Shown piece after piece: positions 53,178 to 60,937 of a DNA stretch of 64,000 nucleotides. The translations under genes and the position numbers were made by a program. Positions within the stretch are counted from its first letter, which is position 1, and each line of letters begins with the position of its first letter. The DNA comes from Roseateles_B sp041906185 (GTDB lineage Bacteria; Pseudomonadota; Gammaproteobacteria; Burkholderiales; Burkholderiaceae_C), in the NCBI GenBank assembly GCA_041906185.1, contig JAYRJQ010000011.1:62001-126000 (forward strand). The letters run 5' to 3'. A model generated the notes under the pieces. The model had not been told where the DNA came from and made no database searches. It worked only from the letters and a program-made list of their open reading frames with translations.

Positions 53178-53396
53178 ATGGACATCGAAAAACTCGTCCG
53201 CATGGCCAACCAGATCGGCACCTTCTTCCAGGCCATGCCCGACCACGCCGAGGCCGTCGAGGGCATTGCCCTGCACATCCAGAAGTTCTGGGAGCCGCGC
53301 ATGCGCCGCGAGTTCCTTGGCGCCCTCGACGCCGGCCACGCCGAGACGGCGGCGCTGTTGCCGATCGTGAAGGAAGCCGTGCAGCGCCTGCATTGA
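53178..53396 (+). CDS. fdsD: Formate dehydrogenase delta subunit FdsD
   Basis: The 72-residue protein has the family pattern LVRMANQIGTFFQAMPDHAEA, HIQKFWEPRMRREFL and AALLPIVKEAVQRL. FdsD is the small subunit that stabilises soluble NAD-dependent formate dehydrogenase and closes the operon, as in Cupriavidus. It starts 21 bases after fdhD. No terminator is obvious in the 60 bases after it. Confidence 0.94.
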   Translation: MDIEKLVRMANQIGTFFQAMPDHAEAVEGIALHIQKFWEPRMRREFLGALDAGHAETAALLPIVKEAVQRLH

Positions 53397-53464
53397 CGCT
53401 CGCGCCGGCCGGGCGCCGCTGTTCACATGTCGATACATAATCGCCCGTTCACAGGGAGAACGAC

Positions 53465-53887
53465 ATGGAAACCCGCGCCGACACCGTCGCCAGCTTTATC
53501 AATACCACCAGCCAGTCTGACAGCCAGCTGCTCCGCAAGATCGAGGGCCTGGCGATTTCCGCGGACGCCAAGGCCGTTCTGGCCGACCTGCTGAAGTTGG
53601 CCAGCAAGGTCGGTGAGCAGGTGCTGCGCATCGGGCGCAAGTTGATCGACTTCGTGCTGTCCTTGATGAAGCACTTCCCCACGCTCACCTTCACGGCGCT
53701 GGTGGCAGTCGTCGTGGCCATGCTGCTCGCGGCCGTCCCGGTCCTCGGCGCAGTGATCGGGCCTGCGCTGGCCCCCCTGGCCGCGGCGCTGGGCATCGCC
53801 TGGGGCGCCAAGGCCGAGCTGGACACCCCGGATCTGGCCGAGCGCGTTCGCGCCTTCGCCGCCGGCTTCTCCGGCCTGGCCGCCTGA
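53465..53887 (+). CDS. Small membrane protein of unknown function, paired with the TerB-like gene
   Basis: The 140-residue protein has a soluble helical N-terminal half and a hydrophobic hairpin of two transmembrane segments at about residues 65-108 (TALVAVVVAMLLAAVPVLGA, then GPALAPLAAALGIAWGA). A short acidic C-terminus follows. I do not recognise the family. The sequence AGGGAG precedes the ATG, and a -10-like CATAAT lies at 53436-53441 with two GTTCACA direct repeats around it. The next gene begins 19 bases after its stop, so they are probably co-transcribed and may form one membrane complex. Confidence 0.72.
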   Translation: METRADTVASFINTTSQSDSQLLRKIEGLAISADAKAVLADLLKLASKVGEQVLRIGRKLIDFVLSLMKHFPTLTFTALVAVVVAMLLAAVPVLGAVIGPALAPLAAALGIAWGAKAELDTPDLAERVRAFAAGFSGLAA

Positions 53888-53906
53888 GCGGCCCCGGGAG
53901 CCCGCC

Positions 53907-54974
53907 ATGGCTGACCGCTTGACGTTGGACGATTTCGCGCACCTCGAGCAGATCATTGCCGAGCCGCTGCGCTTCAAGGCCAAGCTGGCCATCGGGGAGG
54001 ACGCCTACACCTCCATGCGCATGGTCAACAAGGCGCGCGAGCTCTGGGACGTGCTCGGCGCGGCCGGGACGGGCGCCGCCGTGGCGAAGTCCTCGCTCGT
54101 CGCTGGGGCCTTCTTCGCGCCCTCGGGCCTGATGGGCGCGCTGGGCATCGGGGCGGCCGCGACGCCGGTGGGCTGGGTGGCCCTGGCCGCTCTGGCTTCC
54201 GGCGGCGCCTGCTACGGCCTCTATCGCTGGCTGGGCGATGCCCGGGCCTCGCGAGTGGTCGAGATCCCGCGATTCCTCAATACGCCCCTTGACGCCCTGG
54301 GCCTGGCGCTGTTCGATCTCATCGCGCCCATCTCGCTGCGTCTCGCAGCGGTCGATGGCCAGATCGAGGATGCCGAACGGCAGGCACTCCTGACGCATCT
54401 GGTCGAAGAATGGGGCATGGACACGGCCTTCGTGACGCACGCCATCACCCTGATCGAACCGGCGGCTGCGGCGGGCTCTCTGGATGACATGGCCCTGGAG
54501 CTGTCGAAGTTTCTCCACGCCAATCCGGACTGCAACCATGCGGCGGTGGCCAAGGACCTGGGCGCTTTCCTCCAGGAGATGCTGGAGGCGGCCGGCCCGC
54601 TGTCGGAGCAGGAGCAGGCGGCGCTGCAGCGGACGTCGTCGCTGATCGCTCAGGCACCGCCCGCCGCCTGGAGCGCGGCCTGGCAGTCCGCCCGGGAGGG
54701 GGCGCTGAAGGGGGTGCGCAAGGCCAGCAGCACTGGCGCACAGGCGGCCAGCGTCGCCCGGCAGTGGACGCAGGAGCGGCTGCCGACGCAGACCGAGATC
54801 GCCGCCGCGACGGACCGGACGCTGGCGCAGGTCAAGGCGCACACCGCCTCGGCGTCGTCGTGGGCCAAGGACGCGCTTCAGGGGAGCGATCAGGTGAAGG
54901 CGCACGTCCAGAGCAAGGTCCGGTCGGTCACCGACGGACTGGGAGCCTGGGTGAAACGAAAGAAGGGCACGTGA
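53907..54974 (+). CDS. TerB-like domain membrane-associated protein, unknown function
   Basis: The 355-residue protein has, in order, a helical N-terminus (1-50) and a Gly/Ala-rich double hydrophobic stretch (57-115; GALGIGAAATPVGWVALAAL). A TerB-like helical domain (about 140-235) follows, with the acidic LAAVDGQIEDAERQALLTHL that in TerB proteins can bind Ca2+ or Mg2+. The tail has amphipathic Ala/Lys/Gln repeats (245-355). TerB-like proteins link metal-ion binding to membrane stress responses. The exact role here is unknown. It pairs with the preceding small membrane protein. Confidence 0.72.
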   Translation: MADRLTLDDFAHLEQIIAEPLRFKAKLAIGEDAYTSMRMVNKARELWDVLGAAGTGAAVAKSSLVAGAFFAPSGLMGALGIGAAATPVGWVALAALASGGACYGLYRWLGDARASRVVEIPRFLNTPLDALGLALFDLIAPISLRLAAVDGQIEDAERQALLTHLVEEWGMDTAFVTHAITLIEPAAAAGSLDDMALELSKFLHANPDCNHAAVAKDLGAFLQEMLEAAGPLSEQEQAALQRTSSLIAQAPPAAWSAAWQSAREGALKGVRKASSTGAQAASVARQWTQERLPTQTEIAAATDRTLAQVKAHTASASSWAKDALQGSDQVKAHVQSKVRSVTDGLGAWVKRKKGT

Positions 54975-54996
54975 CCGTTCACCGGAGGATCGAGCG

Positions 54997-55509
54997 ATGA
55001 AGGATGTCCCGCGGACGATCGCAGCCTCCCGCCGCGGGCGCGTCCTGCCGGTCGCCGCCCGGCTCGCTCTCGTGCTGACCGCCATCAGCACCTGCAACGC
55101 GCAGCACCTGCCGCCTCCGAGCCGAACGGCCTACAAGTGCACGGTGAACGGCAAGACCTCGTACTCGGATGCGCCTTGCGAAGGCGCCGAGCGCCTCCAA
55201 CTGGAACCCACCCGGGGTCTCAACAAGTCCACCGGGCAGGAACTGATCGGCCAGGACGTGCGACGCGAGCACTTCAACGAGCAGCTGTATGGCGCCGTCA
55301 GACCCCTCACAGGCAAGACCGCACAGGAGATGGCCGTCGTGGAGCGGCGCCTTCCGCTCAGCATGGAGGCGCGGCAGCGCTGCCAGTGGTTGGACCAGAC
55401 GCTGCCGCAGTGGGAGGCCCGGGAAAGGACCAGCATCGGGCAGGAACGCAAGGCCATCCAGAAGCAGCTGCTCGAACTCCGACAGCAGCAACGAACGCTG
55501 CGTTGCTGA
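54997..55509 (+). CDS. DUF4124-type exported protein
   Basis: The 170-residue protein has a signal peptide (LPVAARLALVLTAISTCNAQ) and then the short DUF4124-like element AYKCTVNGKTSYSDAPCEG, in which two Cys probably form a disulphide. The remaining C-terminal part is helical and charged, and its last residue is Cys. The family is common in proteobacterial envelopes and has no assigned function. GGAGG is 11 bases before the ATG. It converges on the next gene with 4 bases between them. Confidence 0.78.
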   Translation: MKDVPRTIAASRRGRVLPVAARLALVLTAISTCNAQHLPPPSRTAYKCTVNGKTSYSDAPCEGAERLQLEPTRGLNKSTGQELIGQDVRREHFNEQLYGAVRPLTGKTAQEMAVVERRLPLSMEARQRCQWLDQTLPQWEARERTSIGQERKAIQKQLLELRQQQRTLRC

Positions 55510-55513
55510 GCCC

Positions 55514-56134
55514 CTAGGACCTGCCCGCGTCCCCGTCACCCCCCGCCTCCGCCCCACACGCCGGCGACTCCATCGCCTCCTGGTAGGACTTGCCGGCACA
55601 GCGCTCCAGACGGCGCAGGATGCGGGCATTGGCGGCGTCGTTCGGATGGCGCTCGAGCTGGCGGGCCAGCGCGGGCAGCGCGTCGAATCGCCCCTCGAGG
55701 AACGCGATGGTGCCGTTGACGTAGGCGTTCCAGTCGAAGCCGGCCGCCGCGGCGCTCGCCGCCTCGTCGGCCGGCATGAGGGTCTGGCGGGCCTGCTCGA
55801 TGCTTTCGGCCGATCTGCCCAGCAGGGCGAGGTTCTGCGCCATGTGCCAGCGGACCGTGTTGATGCGCGACTGCTCAATGGCGATGAAGCGCTGCATCAG
55901 CCGCAACGCCTCGACGCGGCAGCCCCGCGCATCAAGCTGACGCCAGCCGCTGGCCGGGTCCTGGTCGAAGGTCTGCCAGGTGAGCGCCGGCAGCGTCCTT
56001 GCGGCAGCCTGGAAGGCCGCCCCGCAGTCCACCGCCTCGGCGGCCCAGGCGCCCTGGGGGCCCACCCAGGCCAGCACTGCAGCGAGAACGGGTCGAAGAA
56101 GGCCGCGGGCGGTGATCGTCGGGTGTTTGCGCAT
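55514..56134 (-). CDS. Exported protein with TPR-like helices, unknown function
   Basis: The protein has about 206 residues. Its signal peptide (LLRPVLAAVLAWVGPQGAWA) is followed by a short helical domain, with ALRLMQRFIAIEQSRINTVR and the next helix resembling tetratricopeptide pairs. Three Cys occur in the mature part (VDCGAA, ARGCRV, ERCAGK), and the C-terminus is Gly/Asp-rich. The start at 56134 is chosen for the signal peptide; an ATG at 56155 is possible. It is divergent from the next gene. Confidence 0.68.
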   Translation of the reverse strand: MRKHPTITARGLLRPVLAAVLAWVGPQGAWAAEAVDCGAAFQAAARTLPALTWQTFDQDPASGWRQLDARGCRVEALRLMQRFIAIEQSRINTVRWHMAQNLALLGRSAESIEQARQTLMPADEAASAAAAGFDWNAYVNGTIAFLEGRFDALPALARQLERHPNDAANARILRRLERCAGKSYQEAMESPACGAEAGGDGDAGRS

Positions 56135-56277
56135 GGGCGGCAATTTACCGTTCATCTGATGCGTTAGGCAAGGCGCGTCGACGTGACGTCGGGCGCGGGT
56201 CGTCTCGCGTACCCAGGTGCGCATGCCTGCGTCACCGATGCCCGCCTGCCTCTACACTCCCGCCCCGGGAAGCGCAC

Positions 56278-57606
56278 ATGAAGAGGACTCAAAGAACCAT
56301 CGCCGGCCTGACGGGCCTTGCCCTGTGCCTGGCCCTTGGACTGGGGTATCGGGCCCTGTCCGAGTCGCCAGCCGAAAACCGTGTCGTCAACGCCGCGGCG
56401 GCCGGCGTCGCCTCGGCACCCCGCCCGGCCCCGCAAGCCTCCCCGCCATTGCCCGCCATGCAGCCCGCCTCGGCGGCTTCCGCACCGGCGCTCGCGACGG
56501 GCGATGCCTTCGCGCAACTCTCCCCTCGTGCCCGACGCATGGCCGCGGACTGGTGCGGCTACGGCGCCACGGAAATGATGAAGGACGCACGGGCTCGGGA
56601 GGCCGCGAGCAAGGACGACCATGCCACGGCCGGTGGCGATCCCCCCAGCGACGGCGAGCAGATCATGGACGCCGCGCGGGCCCAGCGCCTGCAGGACTGG
56701 ATCCGGACGCTCCGGGCCCGCAGCGACGTGCGCTCCCAGGCCATCGGCGACTACCTCGCCGGGGACACCCCGAGCCGCGCCCACCTGCAGGACCTGGCGC
56801 GGCGCAGCACCGACCCCATGGTGACCGCCCTGGCGCTCGCCCGCCCCTGCAAGGCCGAGGGCTGCCGGATGGTGGATGCCGCGCAGTGGGCGCGCCTGGA
56901 GCCCGACAACCTCATGGCCTGGATGGCCCAGCTCAAGGACAAGCAGCAGACCCCGGAGCAGGTGAGCTACCTGATCGAACGCATGGGCCGCGAGGCCACG
57001 CGCGCCGACGACTACAGCCTGGCCTTGTCCCAGGTCGTGGCCTCGCTCGCCCAGGCCCGCACACCGGGGCTGCAGCAATCGGCGGAAGCTGAGCTACTGA
57101 GCCAGCGGGTCATGGACGTGCCCCTGCCCAACTTCCACCCCCTGGTGGAGGCGTGCAAGCCGGGACGCGCTCCCGCAGCGCCCGCTGGCGCCTGCGCGCA
57201 CATGGCCGGGCTGATGTGGGACCAGCCGAACCTGATGCACCGCGCCCTGGCCCTGGCCCTCGCGCGCCAGGCCGTGCCCGTCGACGACGCCCAGCGAGCG
57301 CAATGGGAGCGGCGCGGCGAGCGCTACGAGGTCCTCTCAGAAGCCCTGATGGACGCCAATGCGGCGGAATTCGAGCAGCTGCTCGACCAGAGCAAGCCGG
57401 ACCTCTGCGGCGCCAGCGGCCGGCTGCACGAGATGCTCCGCCAGGTGATGGGCACGGGCGAATGGGAGCGCGCCGCCCAGGCCTGGGCCGCAGCCAGCCA
57501 GCCCCAGGAGGCCATGATTCAGCGGGCCCGCCAGAAGCGGGGCGGCAGGTCCATGATGGAAGCGATGCCAGTGCGGGACCGGGCCGCCTCCGACGCGAGT
57601 CGCTGA
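56278..57606 (+). CDS. Exported or membrane-anchored hypothetical protein
   Basis: The 442-residue protein has an N-terminal hydrophobic segment (IAGLTGLALCLALGLGY) that may be a signal anchor. It is followed by an Ala/Pro-rich linker of 50 residues and a large helical domain with scattered Cys pairs (ARPCKAEGCRM, EACKP and GACAHM). I do not recognise a family. It ends at 57606, where its stop overlaps a leftover of an alpha/beta hydrolase reading frame. This suggests the gene arrived by a rearrangement that removed most of that hydrolase. Confidence 0.68.
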   Translation: MKRTQRTIAGLTGLALCLALGLGYRALSESPAENRVVNAAAAGVASAPRPAPQASPPLPAMQPASAASAPALATGDAFAQLSPRARRMAADWCGYGATEMMKDARAREAASKDDHATAGGDPPSDGEQIMDAARAQRLQDWIRTLRARSDVRSQAIGDYLAGDTPSRAHLQDLARRSTDPMVTALALARPCKAEGCRMVDAAQWARLEPDNLMAWMAQLKDKQQTPEQVSYLIERMGREATRADDYSLALSQVVASLAQARTPGLQQSAEAELLSQRVMDVPLPNFHPLVEACKPGRAPAAPAGACAHMAGLMWDQPNLMHRALALALARQAVPVDDAQRAQWERRGERYEVLSEALMDANAAEFEQLLDQSKPDLCGASGRLHEMLRQVMGTGEWERAAQAWAAASQPQEAMIQRARQKRGGRSMMEAMPVRDRAASDASR

Positions 57607-57683
57607 ACGCCGGCCACTTCATGTTCGACGACCAGCCGGCGGCCCGCATCGCCGCCGTGCGACGCGTCCTGGCCGGCCTCTGA
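57603..57683 (+). pseudogene. C-terminal remnant of an alpha/beta hydrolase
   Basis: In one frame the bases encode 26 residues with AGHFMFDDQPAARIAA and then a stop. This is the typical end of alpha/beta hydrolases, where the His is the third catalytic residue and a short helix follows. There is no start codon or upstream domain in frame, because the preceding 1.3 kb belongs to an unrelated gene. It is best read as the tail of a deleted hydrolase gene. Confidence 0.5.
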
Positions 57684-57720
57684 TGGAGGGCGCGGGCGCG
57701 GATTTGGTAACGTGCACCCC

Positions 57721-57924
57721 ATGAGCCAAGAATTTCCCACCGTCCAGCTGACCGCCGAAGAACGCGACCACCTCTGGTACATGCCGCAACAGCCCGGCGG
57801 CCGCATCGTGCCGGAGCACATCCAGCAACGCCTGCAGGACCTCGGCCTGGTGACGGCGCCCCTGGCGGACGGCCAGCGCGGCATCACCATCCTGGGTGAC
57901 AAGGTCCGCCGCGGCGTGATCTGA
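57721..57924 (+). CDS. Small hypothetical protein
   Basis: The 67-residue soluble protein starts MSQEFPTVQLTAEERDHLWY, has no signal peptide, and ends GITILGDKVRRGVI. The amphipathic middle (GRIVPEHIQQRLQDLGLV) could be a small winged-helix-like or regulatory fold, but I do not recognise a family. The ATG at 57721 is preferred; another Met lies three codons earlier. It stands alone between the hydrolase remnant and the next plus-strand gene. Confidence 0.6.
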   Translation: MSQEFPTVQLTAEERDHLWYMPQQPGGRIVPEHIQQRLQDLGLVTAPLADGQRGITILGDKVRRGVI

Positions 57925-58010
57925 GCGGGCGGAGCGCCCTGCTGACACGGCCTGTCAGGACGACGCCGTAGGCTGCAGGGTCTGTGCTCCTGACGCCGAG
58001 AAAGGCCGAC

Positions 58011-58508
58011 ATGCCTCTGCCCCTTCGCCCCGACGCCCCGCGGGACTTCGACTTCATCCACGGCGACTGGCTTGTGCGCCACCGCCGGCTGCGCGAGCGC
58101 CTGAAGGGCTGCGAGGACTGGGTGCACTTCGAGGGCTGTTCCTCCACCCGCCCCGTGCTGGGCGGCTTCGGCAACCTGGAGGACAACGTGCTGGGCTTGC
58201 CCGAGGGCGAGGTCCGGGCGGTGGCCCTGCGCTCCTACGACGCGAGCCGCGGCCAGTGGTCCATCTGGTGGCTGGACGGCCGCCTGCCGGGCCAGCTGGA
58301 CACGCCCGTGGTGGGCAGCTTCACGGGCCACCGGGGCGAGTTCCTGGCCGACGACGTCCTCGACGGACGGCCGATCCGCGTGCGTTTCATCTGGCTCGCC
58401 GAGCCCGGTCAGCCGCCGCGCTGGAGCCAGGCCTTCTCCGCCGATGGCGGGCGGAGCTGGGAAGAGAACTGGACGATGGAGTTCCTGCCGCTGCCGGCGC
58501 CGCGCTGA
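58011..58508 (+). CDS. DUF1579-like lipocalin-fold protein
   Basis: The 165-residue protein begins with DFDFIHGDWLVRHRRLRERL and contains LGGFGNLEDNVL and YDASRGQWSIWWLDGR. The C-terminus is FSADGGRSWEENWTMEF. These are hallmarks of a small beta-barrel family related to DUF1579 that may bind hydrophobic ligands. There is no signal peptide. GAGAAAGG precedes the ATG at 58011, while a GTG at 57984 would add nine residues. The function is not established. Confidence 0.78.
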   Translation: MPLPLRPDAPRDFDFIHGDWLVRHRRLRERLKGCEDWVHFEGCSSTRPVLGGFGNLEDNVLGLPEGEVRAVALRSYDASRGQWSIWWLDGRLPGQLDTPVVGSFTGHRGEFLADDVLDGRPIRVRFIWLAEPGQPPRWSQAFSADGGRSWEENWTMEFLPLPAPR

Positions 58509-58551
58509 CGACGCGGGTGCGGGTGCAGGTCCGTGTGCACGGGTGGCTGGC

Positions 58552-59010
58552 TCAGGCGCTCTCAGGCAGCAGCTCCAGCTCCTCGTCGCCCAGGCGGTCG
58601 CGGCGTCCGGTAGGCCGCCAGCCCAGGTGCCGGTAGAAGCCGTACGAGCGCACCGCCGGGTCGCTGGAGCAGCCGAGGAAGAGGCGCCGGTGGCCTCGCG
58701 TCCGCAGATCGCTCACCAGCCGCTCCAGCAGGGCCGCGCCGATGCCCTGGCCTTCGAAGGCCGGCAGCAGGGCCAGCACCACGACCTCCCCGGTGCCGAC
58801 GTCGCCAAAGGCATAGCCCGCCATCTGCGCGCCCTGCCAGGCCACGTGGCCCACGAGCTCGCCCTCGCGCACCTGCGCCGACCACGATGCCACGGTGACG
58901 CCCAGCGCGGCCAGCCGCTCCGGCGGAACGGCGTTCTCGCGCGTGCGGCCGCGCAGGTCCACGCAGGCGGCGATGTCCTCGGGCAGGGCGAGGCGGTAGT
59001 CGATGTCCAT
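58552..59010 (-). CDS. GNAT family N-acetyltransferase
   Basis: The 152-residue enzyme has the acetyl-CoA loop LPAFEGQGIGAALLERLV and the C-terminal motif SYGFYRHLGWRPTG, so the GNAT fold is complete. It acetylates an unknown amine. The start MDIDYRLALPEDIA at 59010 is typical; the frame extends 11 codons further through the CATGCCACGC repeats, which I treat as untranslated. It lies downstream of the RiPP cluster on the same strand, about 100 bases away with a strong hairpin between, so it may be separate. Confidence 0.88.
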   Translation of the reverse strand: MDIDYRLALPEDIAACVDLRGRTRENAVPPERLAALGVTVASWSAQVREGELVGHVAWQGAQMAGYAFGDVGTGEVVVLALLPAFEGQGIGAALLERLVSDLRTRGHRRLFLGCSSDPAVRSYGFYRHLGWRPTGRRDRLGDEELELLPESA

Positions 59011-59030
59011 GGGCGGCATTGTGCCGGCCC

Positions 59031-59114
59031 CATGCCACGCCATGCCATGCCACGCGATGCCACGCGACGCGGCCCGGCATCGCGTGGCGCCTTTCTACGG
59101 CACCTTTCTACGGC
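59031..59114. repeat. Short tandem repeats and hairpin at the end of the RiPP operon
   Basis: CATGCCACGC occurs at 59031 and 59046, and GATGCCACGC at 59056. CCACGCGATGCC (59050-59061) pairs with GGCATCGCGTGG (59076-59087), a perfect 12-base stem. CCTTTCTACGGC is duplicated at 59090 and 59103, spanning the DUF6624 stop codon. On the minus strand the hairpin lies just after that stop and could end the transcript, although no T-run follows. Confidence 0.7.
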
Positions 59115-59737
59115 GCTGCCGACCCCGCCTTCGCGGGCGCGACGGCCTTGGCCGCCAGGCGCTCGGCGCTGCACAGCACGCGCGAGGCCTGGGCGCGGTA
59201 GCGGCTCATGGGCCCAAGCTCCATCGCCTCACGCCGGCGCTCGAGAGACTCGGGCGCCTCGATGGCGAAGGGCTCCCACTGCCCCGGCCCCTGGCACGCC
59301 CCCTGCGTCCCGTAGGACTGGCGCCCGTTCGTGGCCATGGCCACGCGGTCCCGCAGGTAGGCCAGGTCGCTGGGGTTGACCTCGCCGCGCGGCAGCAGCG
59401 CTTCCATCAGGCCCAGGGCCTCGCGCTGCCAGGCCAAGTCATGGTCGGCATGCTGCACGAGCAACCAGGCGGACTGCGCCCCCGAGGCGCCGACCTCCGA
59501 TCGCAAGGGCCAGCCGTGCGCCTTCACCCACTGGCGAAAGCGCTCGGTCAGCTGCCGGCGTTCGGCCTGCGTGGCCGGCCCCTCGGGCTGGCCCATCATG
59601 GCCTGGTCCTGCTCGCGCCAGGCCTGGAGCTGGGCCTGCACATCAGCCGGCGCCGCCTGCGCCGCGCCGAGCCAGGTGCTCAGCACCAGCGCCAGCGCGG
59701 GCAGCACCCGCCGCCGGGACGAGCGTGGCGGCCTCAT
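59108..59737 (-). CDS. Exported DUF6624-type protein in a RiPP cluster
   Basis: The 209-residue protein has an Arg-rich signal peptide (PRSSRRRVLPALALVLSTWL, then GAAQA) and a DUF6624-like domain (about 60-165). That domain shows GWPLRSEVGASGAQSAWLLV, QHADHDLAWQREALGLMEAL and VNPSDLAYLRDRVAMATN, followed by YGTQG. Paired His in QHADHD and the conserved YGTQ may form an active or metal site. Its start overlaps the stop of the ATP-grasp maturase gene (ATGA), so it is translationally coupled to the peptide cluster. A role in processing, immunity or export of the peptide is inference. The function of DUF6624 is unknown. Confidence 0.8.
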   Translation of the reverse strand: MRPPRSSRRRVLPALALVLSTWLGAAQAAPADVQAQLQAWREQDQAMMGQPEGPATQAERRQLTERFRQWVKAHGWPLRSEVGASGAQSAWLLVQHADHDLAWQREALGLMEALLPRGEVNPSDLAYLRDRVAMATNGRQSYGTQGACQGPGQWEPFAIEAPESLERRREAMELGPMSRYRAQASRVLCSAERLAAKAVAPAKAGSAAP

Positions 59738-60885
59738 GTCTGCGCTCCGAACTCCGAGGCCGGCTCGGCCACGAAGGCGTCGTTGCGGACCAGCGGGAAG
59801 TCGTAGGCCTTCAGATCCTGCTGGATGAGGTCCCAGGCCGCGTCGCGGGCCGCGTTGAACGACAGGCGCGGCGAGCGCGGCGGGCCGGCGAAGTGCGGAT
59901 CCCCCGAGAGCAGGAACTGCGCCATGGTGTCGCTCAGCGGCACCTCGGGGCAATGCTCCTCCAGCCACAGGAACTGGCCCTGCTGGTTCACCTCGAGGAA
60001 CACCGCCCGGCCGTCGACATCGACGATGAGGTCGATGCTGCCGAAGCACAGCCCGAGGCCCTGGATCAGGTCGATGCACTGCTGGCGCAGCGCGGGCGCC
60101 AGGGTGACGGGGCGCATCGGCACCTCACCCCCGAGGACGCGCCAGTCCAGCCGCGAGCGGTCCGCGAACTGCGAGTCCAGCTGCAGCGCCGTCACGTGCG
60201 TGCCCATGACCACCACGCGCAGCTCATGGGACTTCTCGACGCGGCGCTGGAAGATGCCGGGGCAGGAGCGCAGGATGGCGTCGCTGGGCAGGTCGGCCTC
60301 GCCCACGGCGGCGGTGAAGTTGGTAGCCTGGCCAGCGTCGCTGTCCCAGACCGAGAAGTAGAGAGACTTGAACACGACCTCGCCCTCGTGCCGGCGGATG
60401 AAGGCGCGGACCTCGTCGGGGTCATTGCTGATGAGCGTCGGCGGGCAGGCCAGCCCCAGGGCCAGGGCCTGGCGCAGCTGCAGCATCTTGGAGCGCTCGA
60501 CCACATCGGCCTGGTGAAACGGATTCACCGGCAGGCCCGCGCGCTGCGACAGCCGGGCCATGGCGTCGTCCGTGATGCGCTGGGTGGACTTCAGCGCCAT
60601 GCCGACGTCGGCCGGGTGCAGCGCGGGCGACAGCGTGGGCAGCCCCTGGCGGCGGTACCAGAAGGCGCCGATGCGGGACTCCTCGAACGGCAGCGGCGCA
60701 CCATGCGCCGTCAGGTGGCTCGCGGCACGGCCCTGGGCGTCGATCTGGAAGGACAGCGTGTCCCCCAGCGGGTAGGCGGAGGGATACCAGCGCTGAACGC
60801 GGGCGCCGTGCTGCTCCAGGGCGAGGGAAACGGTGCCCGCATGGATGTCATCGGGCACCGTGGAAATCAGGACGTCGAGATTCAT
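59734..60885 (-). CDS. MvdD-like ATP-grasp RiPP maturase (graspetide synthetase)
   Basis: The 383-residue protein begins MNLDVLISTVPDDIHAGTV and carries the maturase marker FWYRR at 75-79. The linker NPFHQADVVERSKMLQLRQA is followed by the ATP-grasp core (EVVFKSLYFSVWDSD, VEKSHELRVVVMG, GSIDLIVDVDG, FLEVNQQGQFLWLE). These match microviridin-type ligases such as MvdD and MvdC, which use ATP to join Asp/Glu side chains of a precursor peptide to Ser/Thr or Lys. A C-terminal extension of about 50 residues follows the usual end. The precursor gene lies 52 bases upstream. Only one maturase is present. Confidence 0.9.
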   Translation of the reverse strand: MNLDVLISTVPDDIHAGTVSLALEQHGARVQRWYPSAYPLGDTLSFQIDAQGRAASHLTAHGAPLPFEESRIGAFWYRRQGLPTLSPALHPADVGMALKSTQRITDDAMARLSQRAGLPVNPFHQADVVERSKMLQLRQALALGLACPPTLISNDPDEVRAFIRRHEGEVVFKSLYFSVWDSDAGQATNFTAAVGEADLPSDAILRSCPGIFQRRVEKSHELRVVVMGTHVTALQLDSQFADRSRLDWRVLGGEVPMRPVTLAPALRQQCIDLIQGLGLCFGSIDLIVDVDGRAVFLEVNQQGQFLWLEEHCPEVPLSDTMAQFLLSGDPHFAGPPRSPRLSFNAARDAAWDLIQQDLKAYDFPLVRNDAFVAEPASEFGAQT

Positions 60886-60937
60886 GATGTCAGGGGGCAT
60901 AGCCGCGCGGCAGGCCGCGGGCCATGCCCTGGAGGCT

